From assembly GCF_007741495.1 (NCBI RefSeq), contig NZ_CP036262.1, positions 1 through 64,000 on the forward strand: a stretch of DNA of 64,000 bases, written 5' to 3'. The notes beneath the pieces are model-generated. The model had not been told where the DNA came from, did not search any database, and was given only the letters and a program-made list of their open reading frames with translations. Both the position numbers and the translations under genes were made by a program. Of the stretch, positions 36,135 to 45,640 are shown piece after piece. Source of the stretch: Roseimaritima multifibrata. GTDB lineage: Bacteria; Planctomycetota; Planctomycetia; Pirellulales; Pirellulaceae. How positions within the stretch are numbered: the stretch's first letter is position 1; the number at the start of each line of letters is the position of its first letter.

Positions 36135-36656
36135 ATGTTGGTTGCTCATTATCCTTTACCGCTTGTCCGCACGCATTTTCATGGTGCATCGCCGCGGCAG
36201 GCGTTTAGCCTTCTAGAAGTGATCGCGTGTATTTCGCTGGTCGGAATCATGTTGATTCCGCTTGCCGGCATGATGCGGGCCTCTGCGCATGCTTGGGAAG
36301 ATGTCGAAGCCGAAGGAGGTCAAGATGCCGATCTTCGGTCGGCTTGTCGCTGGGTCCAAAACACGTTGCGGAATGCGGATCAGGTTGTGAACGTTAACGC
36401 CGAATCGGTGCAGTTTACCGCCGCAGGCGAGCTCCAGACGATCCAGGTTCTGCGCAATCAACTGTGGTTGATCGCCCCCTCCAATCGGACGCTGATTGCG
36501 GACGCGATTGCAAAGATTGAATGCCAACCGCTGCGGCGAGCGTCCGATTCGCAAATCGTTGCAGTCGATTTTCAGCTGACCGCGGTCTCGGTCAGTGGAG
36601 TTTCGATTCCCAGTGTCGGTACGGTCGCAACGCTTGATGCATTGAGGCTTCGATGA
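36135..36656 (+). CDS. gspJ: Pseudopilin (GspJ-like)
   Basis: The 173-residue product has a leader ending in PRQA followed by FSLLEVIACISLVGIMLIPL. Glu is at +5 and Ala again replaces Gly at -1, as in the upstream gene. The soluble part (about 50-173) has the segment CRWVQNTLRNADQVV, consistent with the GspJ family. Its stop overlaps the start of the next gene by 4 bases (ATGA). Confidence 0.75.
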   Translation: MLVAHYPLPLVRTHFHGASPRQAFSLLEVIACISLVGIMLIPLAGMMRASAHAWEDVEAEGGQDADLRSACRWVQNTLRNADQVVNVNAESVQFTAAGELQTIQVLRNQLWLIAPSNRTLIADAIAKIECQPLRRASDSQIVAVDFQLTAVSVSGVSIPSVGTVATLDALRLR

Positions 36657-37045
36657 ACAGGTTCCACCAAAAGACAATTGTTGGGTGCTCGGTTATCCGT
36701 CGACGACGCGGAGCCGCGTTGTTGATTTGCATGTTGGCGGCCGCGGCGGTTTCCTTGTCGGCGATGGCCATTTTGCGGTCTCTTCATCGTTCGTCACTTC
36801 GGACGCAGAGTATTGAATCGATCGCGGCTGATCGACAGGTGGCGATGGGAATCGCCAATGCTGCGGTTTCCCAGTTGAAGGCGAATCCAACTTTGTCGGG
36901 GGACCTCTACTATCCGTCGCTAAGCGAGGACGCAAGAGTCGCGGTGACTCGCGTCTCTAGCAAGGAGACTTTGCTGACGGTTTGGCTTTTTCCGGCAGCC
37001 ACACAACCGGCTTACATCCGCACCGTTGATCCCTCCAAACTGTAG
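36653..37045 (+). CDS. gspK: Short pseudopilin (GspK-like)
   Basis: The 130-residue product starts with a basic segment and RRRRG|AALLICMLAAAAVSLSAMA. Absence of Glu at +5 is normal for GspK, which caps the pseudopilus tip. GspK proteins are usually near 300 residues, so this is short by more than half and lacks the expected large soluble domain. It is the last gene of the G-H-I-J-K set, overlapping gspJ by 4 bases. Either a reduced GspK or a different minor pseudopilin is possible. Confidence 0.65.
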   Translation: MNRFHQKTIVGCSVIRRRRGAALLICMLAAAAVSLSAMAILRSLHRSSLRTQSIESIAADRQVAMGIANAAVSQLKANPTLSGDLYYPSLSEDARVAVTRVSSKETLLTVWLFPAATQPAYIRTVDPSKL

Positions 37046-37123
37046 ATTTCTGATTTGGGCGTTGGTCTGGCAGAGGTAAACCGACGAGGGGACGTGTTCG
37101 TTATCGCGGCAAAGATCCGCCAG

Positions 37124-38329
37124 CTACCACTCCCAGTAGGTCCAAGGCCCAGGCCCCGAAGCTTCCGGAGGTTGTTCGATGAAGCCATCGCTGGCCGCTA
37201 ACGCTACCAAGTCTCCGGATCCCTTTCCGGGCACAATGTTTGCGTTCCCTTGTGAATCGATTTTGACAAGACGCAGCCACCACAGCGGAAGCGTTTTTGA
37301 GGGTGGGTCTACCAATGGGATCGCAGGTGGATGGCGTTCGACGGCGCCTTGAAAACAAGCTAACAAAGGAAGGAGGAATCTTCTTGCTCCGACCGCGGCA
37401 CTAACCGGGTTGCCGGGTAGTCCCAAAATTAACTGACCTTGCTTGGTGACGGCTGCCAAGATTGGTTTCCCCGGTCGCAACGGGACGCGGTGAAAAACAA
37501 GTTCCCCGCCGCATGCCAGAACGGCTGCCGGTACATGGTCATAATCGCCCATTGAAACCCCGCCGGTAAACACAACCACGTCGGATATAGCCAAAGCCTG
37601 GTTTAGTTTCGTCTGGATGTTGGGAAGCGAATCGATGACGCGCTGGACAGGATGCAGATGCACATCGGGTCGATGGATTAACATCGCCTGTAAGGTTGGT
37701 CCGTTCGAATCACGCAATTGCCAAGGCGTTACCGATTGTCCCACCGGTTGTAGTTCGTCACCGGTGACAATCACACTGACCCGGACCTGTTTTTGGACTT
37801 CGATTTGGGAAGCTCCAAAATTTGCGGCGGCTGCGATCGCGGCGGCGTTTAATAAAGTCCCAGCCTCCAAAACCACTTCACCGCTGGAAATGTTTTCGGC
37901 TTGTCGTCGGATGTTGTCACCATGCTTCGCCCGCCTAGCCGAATCCCGCAATGTGATCGAAGTCGCTGATTCTTTGGTCTCTTCGCGACGGATCACGCAG
38001 TCGAACTCACTTGGAACGATCGCTCCTGTAAAAATTCGGACGATTCCCTGGCTCGAGCCGGAGGGAGGCGCGTGCCCAGGGCGGCTTTCTCCGCAGACGT
38101 CTAAACTTCCAGGGTTGGCTAGGTCTTGCATGCGGAGGGCGTATCCATCCATCGCCGAAACGTCGGCGGCGGGGCTGTCACGGTCGGCGGTCAGCGACGT
38201 CGACAGGATTCGCCCGGTCGCTTGATCCAATCGGATTCGCTCGCTTGAAGTCCGCTGAATTTTGTCGCGCAGCTGTCGCACGGCCCCCGCTGGGGTCCAT
38301 GGACTGGTGGGATGATTAGGATCGTTCAT
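37124..38329 (-). CDS. moeA: Molybdopterin molybdotransferase MoeA
   Basis: MoeA inserts molybdate into adenylated molybdopterin. The 401-residue product has the N-terminal MoeA domains (AADVSAMDGYALRMQDL; GIVRIFTGAIVPSEFDCV). The MoCF-binding domain has VIVTGDELQP, VVFTGGVSMGDYDHV and GLPGNPVSA. The C-terminal domain follows. The ATG at 38329 overlaps the mobA stop by 4 bases, evidence of coupling. It is the last gene of the leftward AhpD-like - mobA - moeA set. Confidence 0.93.
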   Translation of the reverse strand: MNDPNHPTSPWTPAGAVRQLRDKIQRTSSERIRLDQATGRILSTSLTADRDSPAADVSAMDGYALRMQDLANPGSLDVCGESRPGHAPPSGSSQGIVRIFTGAIVPSEFDCVIRREETKESATSITLRDSARRAKHGDNIRRQAENISSGEVVLEAGTLLNAAAIAAAANFGASQIEVQKQVRVSVIVTGDELQPVGQSVTPWQLRDSNGPTLQAMLIHRPDVHLHPVQRVIDSLPNIQTKLNQALAISDVVVFTGGVSMGDYDHVPAAVLACGGELVFHRVPLRPGKPILAAVTKQGQLILGLPGNPVSAAVGARRFLLPLLACFQGAVERHPPAIPLVDPPSKTLPLWWLRLVKIDSQGNANIVPGKGSGDLVALAASDGFIEQPPEASGPGPWTYWEW

Positions 38330-38976
38330 GAATGGCTGTCGAGGTATTGTTGGTATTGTTCGGGGGTGTTCAGATTCGCCGGTACCGTTTTCGGTAGGGA
38401 AACCAAAATTGGATTGGCATTTGCCAGCCAGCGGGAAAGACTGCGAGACTTGGAAGTCGCTAGTTGTTGCAGCGAATCGGAAAAACAACAGGGATAGATG
38501 GCAAGCATCGGTTCTGCAAACGATCCGTCAAAGGTCGCCGCGATCGGGCGATCGGGATGAAGTGAGAAGGTTCCAATTAACTCACTCAGATGATCGGAAG
38601 CGATGCCAGGCATATCGAGCGGGATGACCAACAGCCCGCGGATATTAGGATCCTGCGAAGCCCATTGGACGGTGGTCGCGACTCCTCCTGCGGGGCCCAG
38701 GTCCGGAAACCGATCGGGAATGAATTGTACGCATCGTTTTGAATCGGGTGCCGATTCGGATGAGTGTTGATCTGACGATCGGCCCGCTACCACAACTTGC
38801 GAACAGACTGTTAGCAGACGTTTGATCGCATGTTGCAAAAAACTGTCGCCACTGGGAAGCAACAACTTGGCCTTGTCGGATCCCATCCGCAGTGATTTGC
38901 CTCCTGCAAGGACGGTTCCGATCAACGCGGTTTGAGGCGGCAGTGGCTCGGGGGGAGGATTCGCAGAACTAGACAT
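38326..38976 (-). CDS. mobA: Molybdenum cofactor guanylyltransferase MobA
   Basis: MobA attaches GMP to Mo-molybdopterin to form the bis-MGD cofactor. The 216-residue product has the nucleotidyltransferase opening GTVLAGGKSLRMGSDKAKL, a central PDLGPAGGVATT segment and PLDMPGI for metal binding. The ATG at 38976 overlaps the end of the AhpD-like gene by 8 bases; the moeA start overlaps its stop by 4 bases. Presence implies at least one molybdoenzyme of the DMSO-reductase type elsewhere in the genome. Confidence 0.9.
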   Translation of the reverse strand: MSSSANPPPEPLPPQTALIGTVLAGGKSLRMGSDKAKLLLPSGDSFLQHAIKRLLTVCSQVVVAGRSSDQHSSESAPDSKRCVQFIPDRFPDLGPAGGVATTVQWASQDPNIRGLLVIPLDMPGIASDHLSELIGTFSLHPDRPIAATFDGSFAEPMLAIYPCCFSDSLQQLATSKSRSLSRWLANANPILVSLPKTVPANLNTPEQYQQYLDSHS

Positions 38977-39292
38977 CGCGTGTTTCGGCTTTAGCAAGCA
39001 CATCTTCCACCCAGCCGCGGTTCCGCATCATGGCTGGGAAACCGAGTGTCGGAGCCGTCAACAGGGCCACATGTCGCAGGTCATCGCCACTGCAGCTGGC
39101 TTCCAATGCCTTGCGGCAGTGAGAATGGGCGGCTCCCTCTTGTCCGGAACTTAGTGAGATCGCCAGTTTGACCAGTGCGACCTCGCGATCCGATAGCGGA
39201 CCAGATTCCCGTGCTGCCTGACCCATCGCTTCGTAGGCTTGCATGAATTCGGGATGCGTTTGGTGCATCTGTTGATAGCGTTTGGGAATCAT
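38969..39292 (-). CDS. Carboxymuconolactone decarboxylase/AhpD-family protein
   Basis: The 107-residue product matches the small all-helical CMD/AhpD-like family, with ALVKLAISLSSGQEGAAHSHCRKALEA as its core (given in part: EGAAHSHCRKAL). The typical CxxC pair of AhpD is not present; only one Cys lies in the HSHCR segment and another in ASCSGDD. A redox role is thus uncertain. It overlaps mobA by 8 bases and heads the mobA-moeA set. Confidence 0.8.
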   Translation of the reverse strand: MIPKRYQQMHQTHPEFMQAYEAMGQAARESGPLSDREVALVKLAISLSSGQEGAAHSHCRKALEASCSGDDLRHVALLTAPTLGFPAMMRNRGWVEDVLAKAETRDV

Positions 39293-39615
39293 TCAATAGG
39301 TCCGGATGATGACATTTCAGGGCTTTCAGCTGCGGCAGGGCCGAGCGGTCCACGATCATGATTCGACCGAGGTCGCCGCTAGCGGTGCCATGGCTTCAGT
39401 TTAGCAAAGAACCGATCTTGGCATTTGACGTCGTTTTAAGAGGCCCATGGAATGGCTTTCTACGATCAAATCGGTTTGGTAACAGAGCGGCACTCGGATC
39501 CTTGCAGGCATTGCGAATTGGCAGGGAGGCCGTATCTCTCATCAGGGGGTTTCACCTTCTCCGTTCAACCATGACAATCAGGGTTTTGATGACCGCTGCT
39601 TCATGAGTGACTTAA
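39293..39615. other. Divergent promoter region of AhpD-like and asnB genes
   Basis: This 323-base gap separates divergently transcribed genes and must hold both promoters. I see no clear boxes or repeats. A plus-strand open frame of 82 codons has no family similarity. Confidence 0.55.
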
Positions 39616-41544
39616 ATGTGCGGAATCACTGGAGCCATTTGGAACCGGCCCGATGGGGCGATTACGCCCGCTCAAATCCAGGGCATGGCGGATGCGATTC
39701 GTCATCGCGGACCCGACGACGAAGGGTTCTATAACGCCCCGTTTCACCGAGACGCAGCGGGCGACGTTCCAGGTGTGGGGCTGGGGTTTCGTCGGTTAAG
39801 CATTATCGATCTGGAAGGGGCTCGGCAACCACTCTGCAACGAAGATCAATCGATGTGGATGGTCTTCAATGGCGAGATCTACAACTACCCCACCCTGCGG
39901 CGAAGATTGGAGGGTGCTGGCCATCAATTCCGAACCGATGGCGATGGGGAAAATATCCTGCATCTTTACGAAGATGTCGGGCTGGATTGCTTTTCGCATC
40001 TGAATGGCATGTTTGCGATTGCGATCTGGGACGCGAATCGTAGAAGATTGGTTTTGGGCCGTGATCGTCTGGGGCAAAAACCGCTCTATTACACGATCCA
40101 AGATGGTCGTCTGTTGTTTGCCAGTGAATTGAAATCTTTTGCGACGATCCCGGGCGTTCTTGAAACGATCGATCCAGCGGCGATTGATGAATTCTTGACC
40201 TATCAATACATCCCGCATCCAAACACGATTTGGAAGGGCGTTTTCAAATTGCCGCCTGGTCATTGGGCTATCTATCAAGATGGGCAGCTGACGGTCAAAC
40301 GATACTGGGACATCGCGTTTGATCAGGAAGAAAAGATCTCCGAACCCGAAGCGATCGAACAGCTGCGAGAATTGCTGACCGATTCGGTACGCTTGCGGTT
40401 GCAAGCCGACGTTCCTGTAGGAGCTTTTCTGTCAGGTGGGATCGATTCTTCGTTGATGGTTGCCTTGGCACAAAAACAGCGTACCGATCCGATTCGTACC
40501 TTTAGTATTGGATTTCCCAACAAGGACTTCGATGAAACCGCCTATGCCCAGCAGGTCGCCGATTATGTCCACACCAAACACACGCGTTTCGAAGTCCAGC
40601 CCGACGGCGTGTCGATTATCGATAAATTGGTCTGGCACTATGATGAACCGTTTGGCGATTCCAGTGCGATTCCAACTTGGTACCTGTCGGAGCTGACTCG
40701 CGGTGAAGTAACGGTTGCTCTGTCGGGGGATGGCGGCGACGAATTGTTTGGAGGGTATGAACGGTACCGGGCCCTCTGGCTCAGCCGAAAACTGCAGCAG
40801 GTTTTCCCGGTTCACAAACTGCCCGGTCTGGGGTTGATTCAGAAACTGCCCGATTCCTCCCGGCGGCGAAGCATTGTTCGACGCGGGAAGCGATTTTTAG
40901 AAGCGCTCGGCCAGCCTGCCCCTCGCCGCTATCTGAACTGGCTGCAGATTTTTCCGGAATCGATGCGCGCGGAAATGTATGCCGATGGCTTTGTATCGCA
41001 GCTGCCCGGCGAAGATCCTTTTGAATTTTTGCACGACGCGTGGAAGCGAAGTGATGGGCGTGACCTGGTGACGCAGGCGTCGATGGCCGATCTGCAGACC
41101 TACCTCCCGTGCGATCTGATGACAAAAGTAGACATCGCTTCGATGGCCCACGGGTTAGAGGTCCGTCAGCCGATGCTTGATTACCGTGTCGTCGAACTGG
41201 CGGCCCGGCTTCCGGTGGCGATGAAATTTCGTGGTCGTCGGGGCAAGCTGCTGCTCCGTTCGACTTTCGAAAAAGAAATCCCAGCTTCGATTTGGACTCG
41301 GCCCAAAATGGGATTCGGCGTTCCTATTTCCGATTGGTTCCGCAATGAGCTAAAACCGATGGTTCATGACCTGCTGTTGGACCCGAACGCCAAACTAAAT
41401 CAGTACATGCGGCCGGAAGCGATCGCATCGATGGTCCAGCTACACGTTTCCGGTCAGCAAAACCACTCCTATCGTTTGTGGAATTTGCTGGTGCTGGAAA
41501 AATGGCTCCGCCGCTGGACTGGCGGAAGCCAGCCAGTTCAGTAG
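39616..41544 (+). CDS. asnB: Asparagine synthetase, glutamine-hydrolysing
   Basis: AsnB makes asparagine from aspartate, glutamine and ATP. The 642-residue product starts MCGITGAIW, giving Cys2 as the glutaminase nucleophile. It has RHRGPDDEGF and FNGEIYN in the first domain, and the synthetase PP-loop GAFLSGGIDSSLM with VALSGDGGDELFGGYERY later. Length and motifs are those of the bacterial AsnB family that also occurs in exopolysaccharide and capsule loci. No such locus is visible here. Confidence 0.94.
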   Translation: MCGITGAIWNRPDGAITPAQIQGMADAIRHRGPDDEGFYNAPFHRDAAGDVPGVGLGFRRLSIIDLEGARQPLCNEDQSMWMVFNGEIYNYPTLRRRLEGAGHQFRTDGDGENILHLYEDVGLDCFSHLNGMFAIAIWDANRRRLVLGRDRLGQKPLYYTIQDGRLLFASELKSFATIPGVLETIDPAAIDEFLTYQYIPHPNTIWKGVFKLPPGHWAIYQDGQLTVKRYWDIAFDQEEKISEPEAIEQLRELLTDSVRLRLQADVPVGAFLSGGIDSSLMVALAQKQRTDPIRTFSIGFPNKDFDETAYAQQVADYVHTKHTRFEVQPDGVSIIDKLVWHYDEPFGDSSAIPTWYLSELTRGEVTVALSGDGGDELFGGYERYRALWLSRKLQQVFPVHKLPGLGLIQKLPDSSRRRSIVRRGKRFLEALGQPAPRRYLNWLQIFPESMRAEMYADGFVSQLPGEDPFEFLHDAWKRSDGRDLVTQASMADLQTYLPCDLMTKVDIASMAHGLEVRQPMLDYRVVELAARLPVAMKFRGRRGKLLLRSTFEKEIPASIWTRPKMGFGVPISDWFRNELKPMVHDLLLDPNAKLNQYMRPEAIASMVQLHVSGQQNHSYRLWNLLVLEKWLRRWTGGSQPVQ

Positions 41545-41668
41545 GGTAAGGATTCTGACCTGAGCGATGCCATCCGGGAGCGATATGTGTTATTACATTG
41601 GATGCTGAACGTTTTATGTATTGCTAAGGATTCGACGTATTTACGCGGTTGCAACCAAGGAGAGGGAC

Positions 41669-42952
41669 ATGCAGGATACACTAACCGTTATTTTGGCCGG
41701 CGGACGTGGCTCGCGTTTAGAGCCGCTGACCCGCGATCGAGCTAAGCCAGCTGTTCCGTTTGGGGGGCTGTACCGGATCATTGATTTCGCACTCAGCAAT
41801 TGTCTGAACAGCGGAATGAAACGGATGCTGGTGCTGACTCAGTACAAAGCTCAAAGTCTTGACCGGCATTTGGACGTCGCTTGGCGGAACTATTTCTGCC
41901 GCGAACTGAACGAGTTTATCGATGTCGTTCCCCCCCAGCAGCGGATTGCGGACAACTGGTATCAAGGGACCGCCGACGCGGTCTATCAAAATATCTACGC
42001 GATCGAGCGTGAACGTCCGGAACATGTTGTGATCTTGGCGGGAGACCACATCTACAAGATGAACTATAAGGCGATGGTTGAATATCATCGGCAACAAGAC
42101 GCTGATATTACGGTCGGTGCACTGCGAGCAACGGTCGATGAAGCGCGCGAGTTTGGGGTCATGCAGATCGACGAATCGCAGCAAATCATCGGTTTTCAAG
42201 AAAAACCAGCAAACCCTCAGCCGCTGCCCGACGACCCCAATGTCTGTCTGGCGTCGATGGGAATCTACGTCTTTAAAGCGCGTTACTTGTTTGAGCAGCT
42301 TTGCCGGGACGCCACGAATGAAGAAAGCCGCCATGATTTTGGTGCCAACATTATCCCGACCGCCATCGGCACTCACCGCGTTTTCGCATTCCCCTTCAAA
42401 GATGAAAATCGAGATGCAACGGGAGACATTAAAAGGGAAGCCTACTGGCGTGACGTGGGGACGTTAGATGCCTACTTCGAAGCCAATATGGACCTGATCC
42501 ATGTCGACCCTCAACTGAATTTGTATGACCAAGCGTGGCCCATTCGTGGTTTCCAACCGAATGTGCCCCCCCCGAAGTTTGTGTTTGGCAGCAACAATAC
42601 CGAGTCGGAAGGTGGGGAGCCTCAACGACGCGGCGAGGCTCTCGATTCCATCGTCTGCCAAGGAGCGATTTGCAGTGGTGGGAGTGTTCGACGCAGCATC
42701 ATTGGTCCGGAAGTTCGCATCAATAGCTTTGCTACCGTCGAAGACAGCATCCTGTTTGAAGGTGTCGACGTCGGTCGTCATGCGAAGATTCGGCGAGCGA
42801 TTATCGATAAAGGAGTATGCATCCCCGCAGGAATGCAAATCGGCTATGATTCCGAACAGGATCGTCAACGTGGATTTACGATCAGTCCCGGAGGTGTGGT
42901 GGTGATCGCGCGAGGTGAGCGTGTCGATACCGATCCGGTTGGCTCATTCTAA
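41669..42952 (+). CDS. glgC: Glucose-1-phosphate adenylyltransferase
   Basis: GlgC makes ADP-glucose for glycogen synthesis. The 427-residue product opens [22 protein letters not shown], with the nucleotide-binding and allosteric Lys region. It continues [35 protein letters not shown] and the left-handed beta-helix tail. The ATG at 41669 has AAGGAG about 7 bases upstream; a longer frame from 41621 is discarded. It follows asnB by 124 bases. Confidence 0.95.
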   Translation: MQDTLTVILAGGRGSRLEPLTRDRAKPAVPFGGLYRIIDFALSNCLNSGMKRMLVLTQYKAQSLDRHLDVAWRNYFCRELNEFIDVVPPQQRIADNWYQGTADAVYQNIYAIERERPEHVVILAGDHIYKMNYKAMVEYHRQQDADITVGALRATVDEAREFGVMQIDESQQIIGFQEKPANPQPLPDDPNVCLASMGIYVFKARYLFEQLCRDATNEESRHDFGANIIPTAIGTHRVFAFPFKDENRDATGDIKREAYWRDVGTLDAYFEANMDLIHVDPQLNLYDQAWPIRGFQPNVPPPKFVFGSNNTESEGGEPQRRGEALDSIVCQGAICSGGSVRRSIIGPEVRINSFATVEDSILFEGVDVGRHAKIRRAIIDKGVCIPAGMQIGYDSEQDRQRGFTISPGGVVVIARGERVDTDPVGSF

Positions 42953-42998
42953 TCCTGAATATTGACGCAGACTTTGTACGATTCGGAGCGATTTTATT

Positions 42999-43907
42999 GT
43001 GATTAGCCCGCTTACCCTGTTTGCACTTGGCCTAGTTATAGGTGCTTTGTTGCTTGTTGTAGGGGCGTACGCGGGGGTTCGGATCGGGACAAAACGGGCT
43101 CGGGCCGATCAGGCGGCCGACCGGACTCGCGTCTTAACTTTGCTTCAGGAATTGGGTAGCTGGACCCATGAATATTCGGGCAACGTTTCGCGGTATCAGG
43201 ATCAGCTCGATGTAATTTCCAAAGCGGTTCAAGCGGAATCGCAGGAAGGCCCCAACAAAGTTATGCAGTTGTTGGAGCAAATCATGCGCAGCAACAAGGA
43301 TCTGAAGAAACGCCTGGACGCTGCCGAATCTCAGCTAGACAAACAGACGCAGCAAATCGAAAGCTACCTTTCCGAGGCGCGTACCGACGGGCTAACCGGT
43401 TTGGCAAACCGCCGGGCTTTCGATCAACGACTGGAAGAAATGTTCTCGGCCTATCGAAAAGGAAATGGTCGCTCCTTCGTGTTGGCTTTGGTTGACATTG
43501 ATCATTTCAAGCAAATCAATGATCAGTATGGCCACCAAGCAGGTGACGAGGTCCTTCGGCAAGTGGCAACCCTGATCGGAGAACGCTTAGAGGGTGCTTA
43601 CCTGGTGGCACGATTCGGCGGCGAAGAATTTGCTGCGATCATGCCGACACCGCTGCGATTAGCGGCGGATCGAGCCGACAAGGCCCGCCAGATTTTGGCC
43701 GCTCAATCGCTCGATGCCGGAGACCTTTCCGTTGCGGTCACCATCAGCATCGGATTGTCGGAACTGCGTGACGATATGGTCAGTGGACCGTTGGTTCGCC
43801 GAGCCGACGAAGCGTTGTATGCAGCCAAGGGCCGGGGCCGAAATCGGGTCTACTTCCACGATGGTAGTGACACCATTCTAGTCGGAGCGCCCGAAGTCAT
43901 TTCTTAG
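42999..43907 (+). CDS. Membrane-anchored diguanylate cyclase (GGEEF)
   Basis: The 302-residue product makes cyclic di-GMP by family inference. It has an N-terminal membrane helix (LTLFALGLVIGALLLVVGAY), a coiled-coil region (about 50-125), and a GGDEF domain with DGLTGLANRRAF, DIDHFKQIND and the signature GGEEF (207-211). I see no RxxD inhibitory site upstream of the signature, so product feedback may be absent. Start is a GTG at 42999. It is 46 bases after glgC. A repeat region follows its stop. Confidence 0.92.
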   Translation: MISPLTLFALGLVIGALLLVVGAYAGVRIGTKRARADQAADRTRVLTLLQELGSWTHEYSGNVSRYQDQLDVISKAVQAESQEGPNKVMQLLEQIMRSNKDLKKRLDAAESQLDKQTQQIESYLSEARTDGLTGLANRRAFDQRLEEMFSAYRKGNGRSFVLALVDIDHFKQINDQYGHQAGDEVLRQVATLIGERLEGAYLVARFGGEEFAAIMPTPLRLAADRADKARQILAAQSLDAGDLSVAVTISIGLSELRDDMVSGPLVRRADEALYAAKGRGRNRVYFHDGSDTILVGAPEVIS

Positions 43908-43923
43908 GTTTGTTCCGTTTTAT

Positions 43924-43987
43924 TGTCGCCTTTCGCTCCATGAAAGTCGCTTTACGGGAGCGTTCTTTCGCGGGGCGAAAGGCGACA
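43924..43987. repeat. Intergenic inverted repeat, second family copy
   Basis: Arms at 43924-43939 and 43972-43987 (TGTCGCCTTTCGCTCC against GGGGCGAAAGGCGACA) pair at 15 of 16 positions around a 32-base loop with its own partial pairing. The core GCGAAAGGCGACA is identical to 21502-21514. It lies between two convergent genes and may stop transcription from both sides. Confidence 0.75.
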
Positions 43988-44001
43988 TTCACTCTGCGGT
44001 T

Positions 44002-44655
44002 CTAATTGATCGCCAAATCGGATTCGATTGCCTCACGCATTTGGTTCACGCCATTCCGACTGTACCCTTCCCAGACTCCGGTGACCTTTCCGTCGCCATC
44101 GATCAGAATTGTGGTGGGGAACGACATCCCGTGACGGCCTAAAACCTTCGCTGCCGCGACGCGTGTATGTCCGTAAGGGTCGCAGTAGGTTGGGATTTCG
44201 ATTCCGATCTGGCTGTAAAATTCAAGGGTCGCTGTGCGGAGGGATTCAAAGCTGTTGCTCCCTACCGAGGGCTCACACGAAACCGAAACGAAACGAAAAT
44301 CATCGGCAGACATCAAAGTCACCTCTGAAGCCATTTCAGCGATTTCAGCGTATTCTTGCCGGCATGGCGGACACCAAGTACCCCAAAAATGGAGCAAGAT
44401 CACAGGCTCTGCCGAACCTTCGGTCGGGGATATTTCCAGCGAAGCTGCCTGACCGATCAGCGGCATCACGGAAATGTCCGGCCCCGGCTTTCCCACTGCT
44501 GGGTGCTTTGTTGGGTTGTGGCTGTTCGTTAGCATCACAAAGACCAGTCCACCCACAGTCAAAATGGACACTAACCAAAAGATCCACGGACTGCGGTCAG
44601 CGATTTGCTGCTGCGGTGGAGGCAAGCCTTTATGATTGGAGTCAGGACTGGACAT
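44002..44655 (-). CDS. TlpA/ResA-like thioredoxin, membrane anchored
   Basis: The 217-residue product has a single membrane helix (about 23-42, WIFWLVSILTVGGLVFVML) and a periplasmic thioredoxin fold with the redox motif WCPPC (94-98) and a conserved cis-Pro segment MSFPTTILID. TlpA-like proteins reduce disulfides in the periplasm, often in cytochrome c assembly, but no such gene is adjacent. It is divergent from the next gene, whose frame can extend into this gene's start codon. Confidence 0.9.
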   Translation of the reverse strand: MSSPDSNHKGLPPPQQQIADRSPWIFWLVSILTVGGLVFVMLTNSHNPTKHPAVGKPGPDISVMPLIGQAASLEISPTEGSAEPVILLHFWGTWCPPCRQEYAEIAEMASEVTLMSADDFRFVSVSCEPSVGSNSFESLRTATLEFYSQIGIEIPTYCDPYGHTRVAAAKVLGRHGMSFPTTILIDGDGKVTGVWEGYSRNGVNQMREAIESDLAIN

Positions 44656-44677
44656 GAAAAATTCCCGCGAGCGGCCG

Positions 44678-45640
44678 ATGAAAAACCGTATGATACTAAA
44701 ACGCTACTTGGATAATGGTCAAGGCAAAGCCATTTCCGTCATCGTCTTTTGGACCTTCCTCGGGTTAGGGACTCTAAATGCGGTCGCACAGAATGAATCA
44801 AATCCCTCCAGCAGCGGCGTCATAACCGAAAACTTGCCAATTGTCGGGGACGTTCTGCAGGAGAAGGTAAAGCTGGCAGAGCCGCGTTTGACCGAAAGTA
44901 GTGGGTTGGCTTTCTCGATTCGAAATCCTGATCGGCTTTGGACTCACAACGATTCAGGCGATGGAGCTTGGCTATATGCGTTTAACCGACAGGGAAAAGC
45001 GACCGGCCGGTGGTTCTTAATGAGCGTCAAAGCGAACGATTGGGAGGATCTCGCTAGCTTTCAGGTCGATGGCCAATCGTACATCGTGATTGCCGATACC
45101 GGAGACAATGATGCAAAGCGGAGCGACATAAAACTCCATTGGTTCAAGGAACCCGATCCGGATGACTCGGGACGGCTTTTCCAAGGCCAAGTCCAGACCA
45201 TTCGGGTCCGCTATCCATTTGGGGCTAGAGACTGCGAAGCAATTGCTGTCGATCCGAAGACCAAGTTGGTCTGGTTGGCGACCAAACGCTGGCTTCCTAG
45301 TTGCGATTTGCTAACCGTTCCGCTGGCCGCGTCGGATGATCTGGTTACCGCCACAAGTGCTGGCGTTTTGCCGTTACCCATGGTGACCGGGATGGATATT
45401 TCCGCTGATGGTCAATCGATGGTGATCGGAAGCTATTTGAATGCGGTTCTGTTTCACAAAAAGCAAGTCGCCGAAGACTGGTCAACTACGTTGCGTTCGG
45501 ACCCACTCTCGTTGGCGATGCCAAAACTGAGACAAATTGAGGCCATTGCCTTTGATCTTCAAAAGAGAATTTGGGTGACAAGTGAAGGAAACCCCGCCTG
45601 GCTCGCCCCGGTTGCTGCGGAACCGGTAATGGAGAAGTAG
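44678..45640 (+). CDS. Secreted beta-propeller-like protein
   Basis: I do not recognise a named family. The 320-residue product has a signal peptide (VIVFWTFLGLGTLNAVAQ) and repeats of the type LWTHNDSGDGAWLYAFNRQG, VIADTGDNDAKRSDIKL, CEAIAVDPKTKLVWLATK and MDISADGQSMVIGSY. Alternating sheet-like segments suggest a beta-propeller. The GDNDAKR segment recalls calcium-binding propellers. The start is uncertain: ATG at 44678 is preferred, with ATGs at 44654 and 44690 possible. It is divergent from the TlpA-like gene. Confidence 0.65.
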   Translation: MKNRMILKRYLDNGQGKAISVIVFWTFLGLGTLNAVAQNESNPSSSGVITENLPIVGDVLQEKVKLAEPRLTESSGLAFSIRNPDRLWTHNDSGDGAWLYAFNRQGKATGRWFLMSVKANDWEDLASFQVDGQSYIVIADTGDNDAKRSDIKLHWFKEPDPDDSGRLFQGQVQTIRVRYPFGARDCEAIAVDPKTKLVWLATKRWLPSCDLLTVPLAASDDLVTATSAGVLPLPMVTGMDISADGQSMVIGSYLNAVLFHKKQVAEDWSTTLRSDPLSLAMPKLRQIEAIAFDLQKRIWVTSEGNPAWLAPVAAEPVMEK

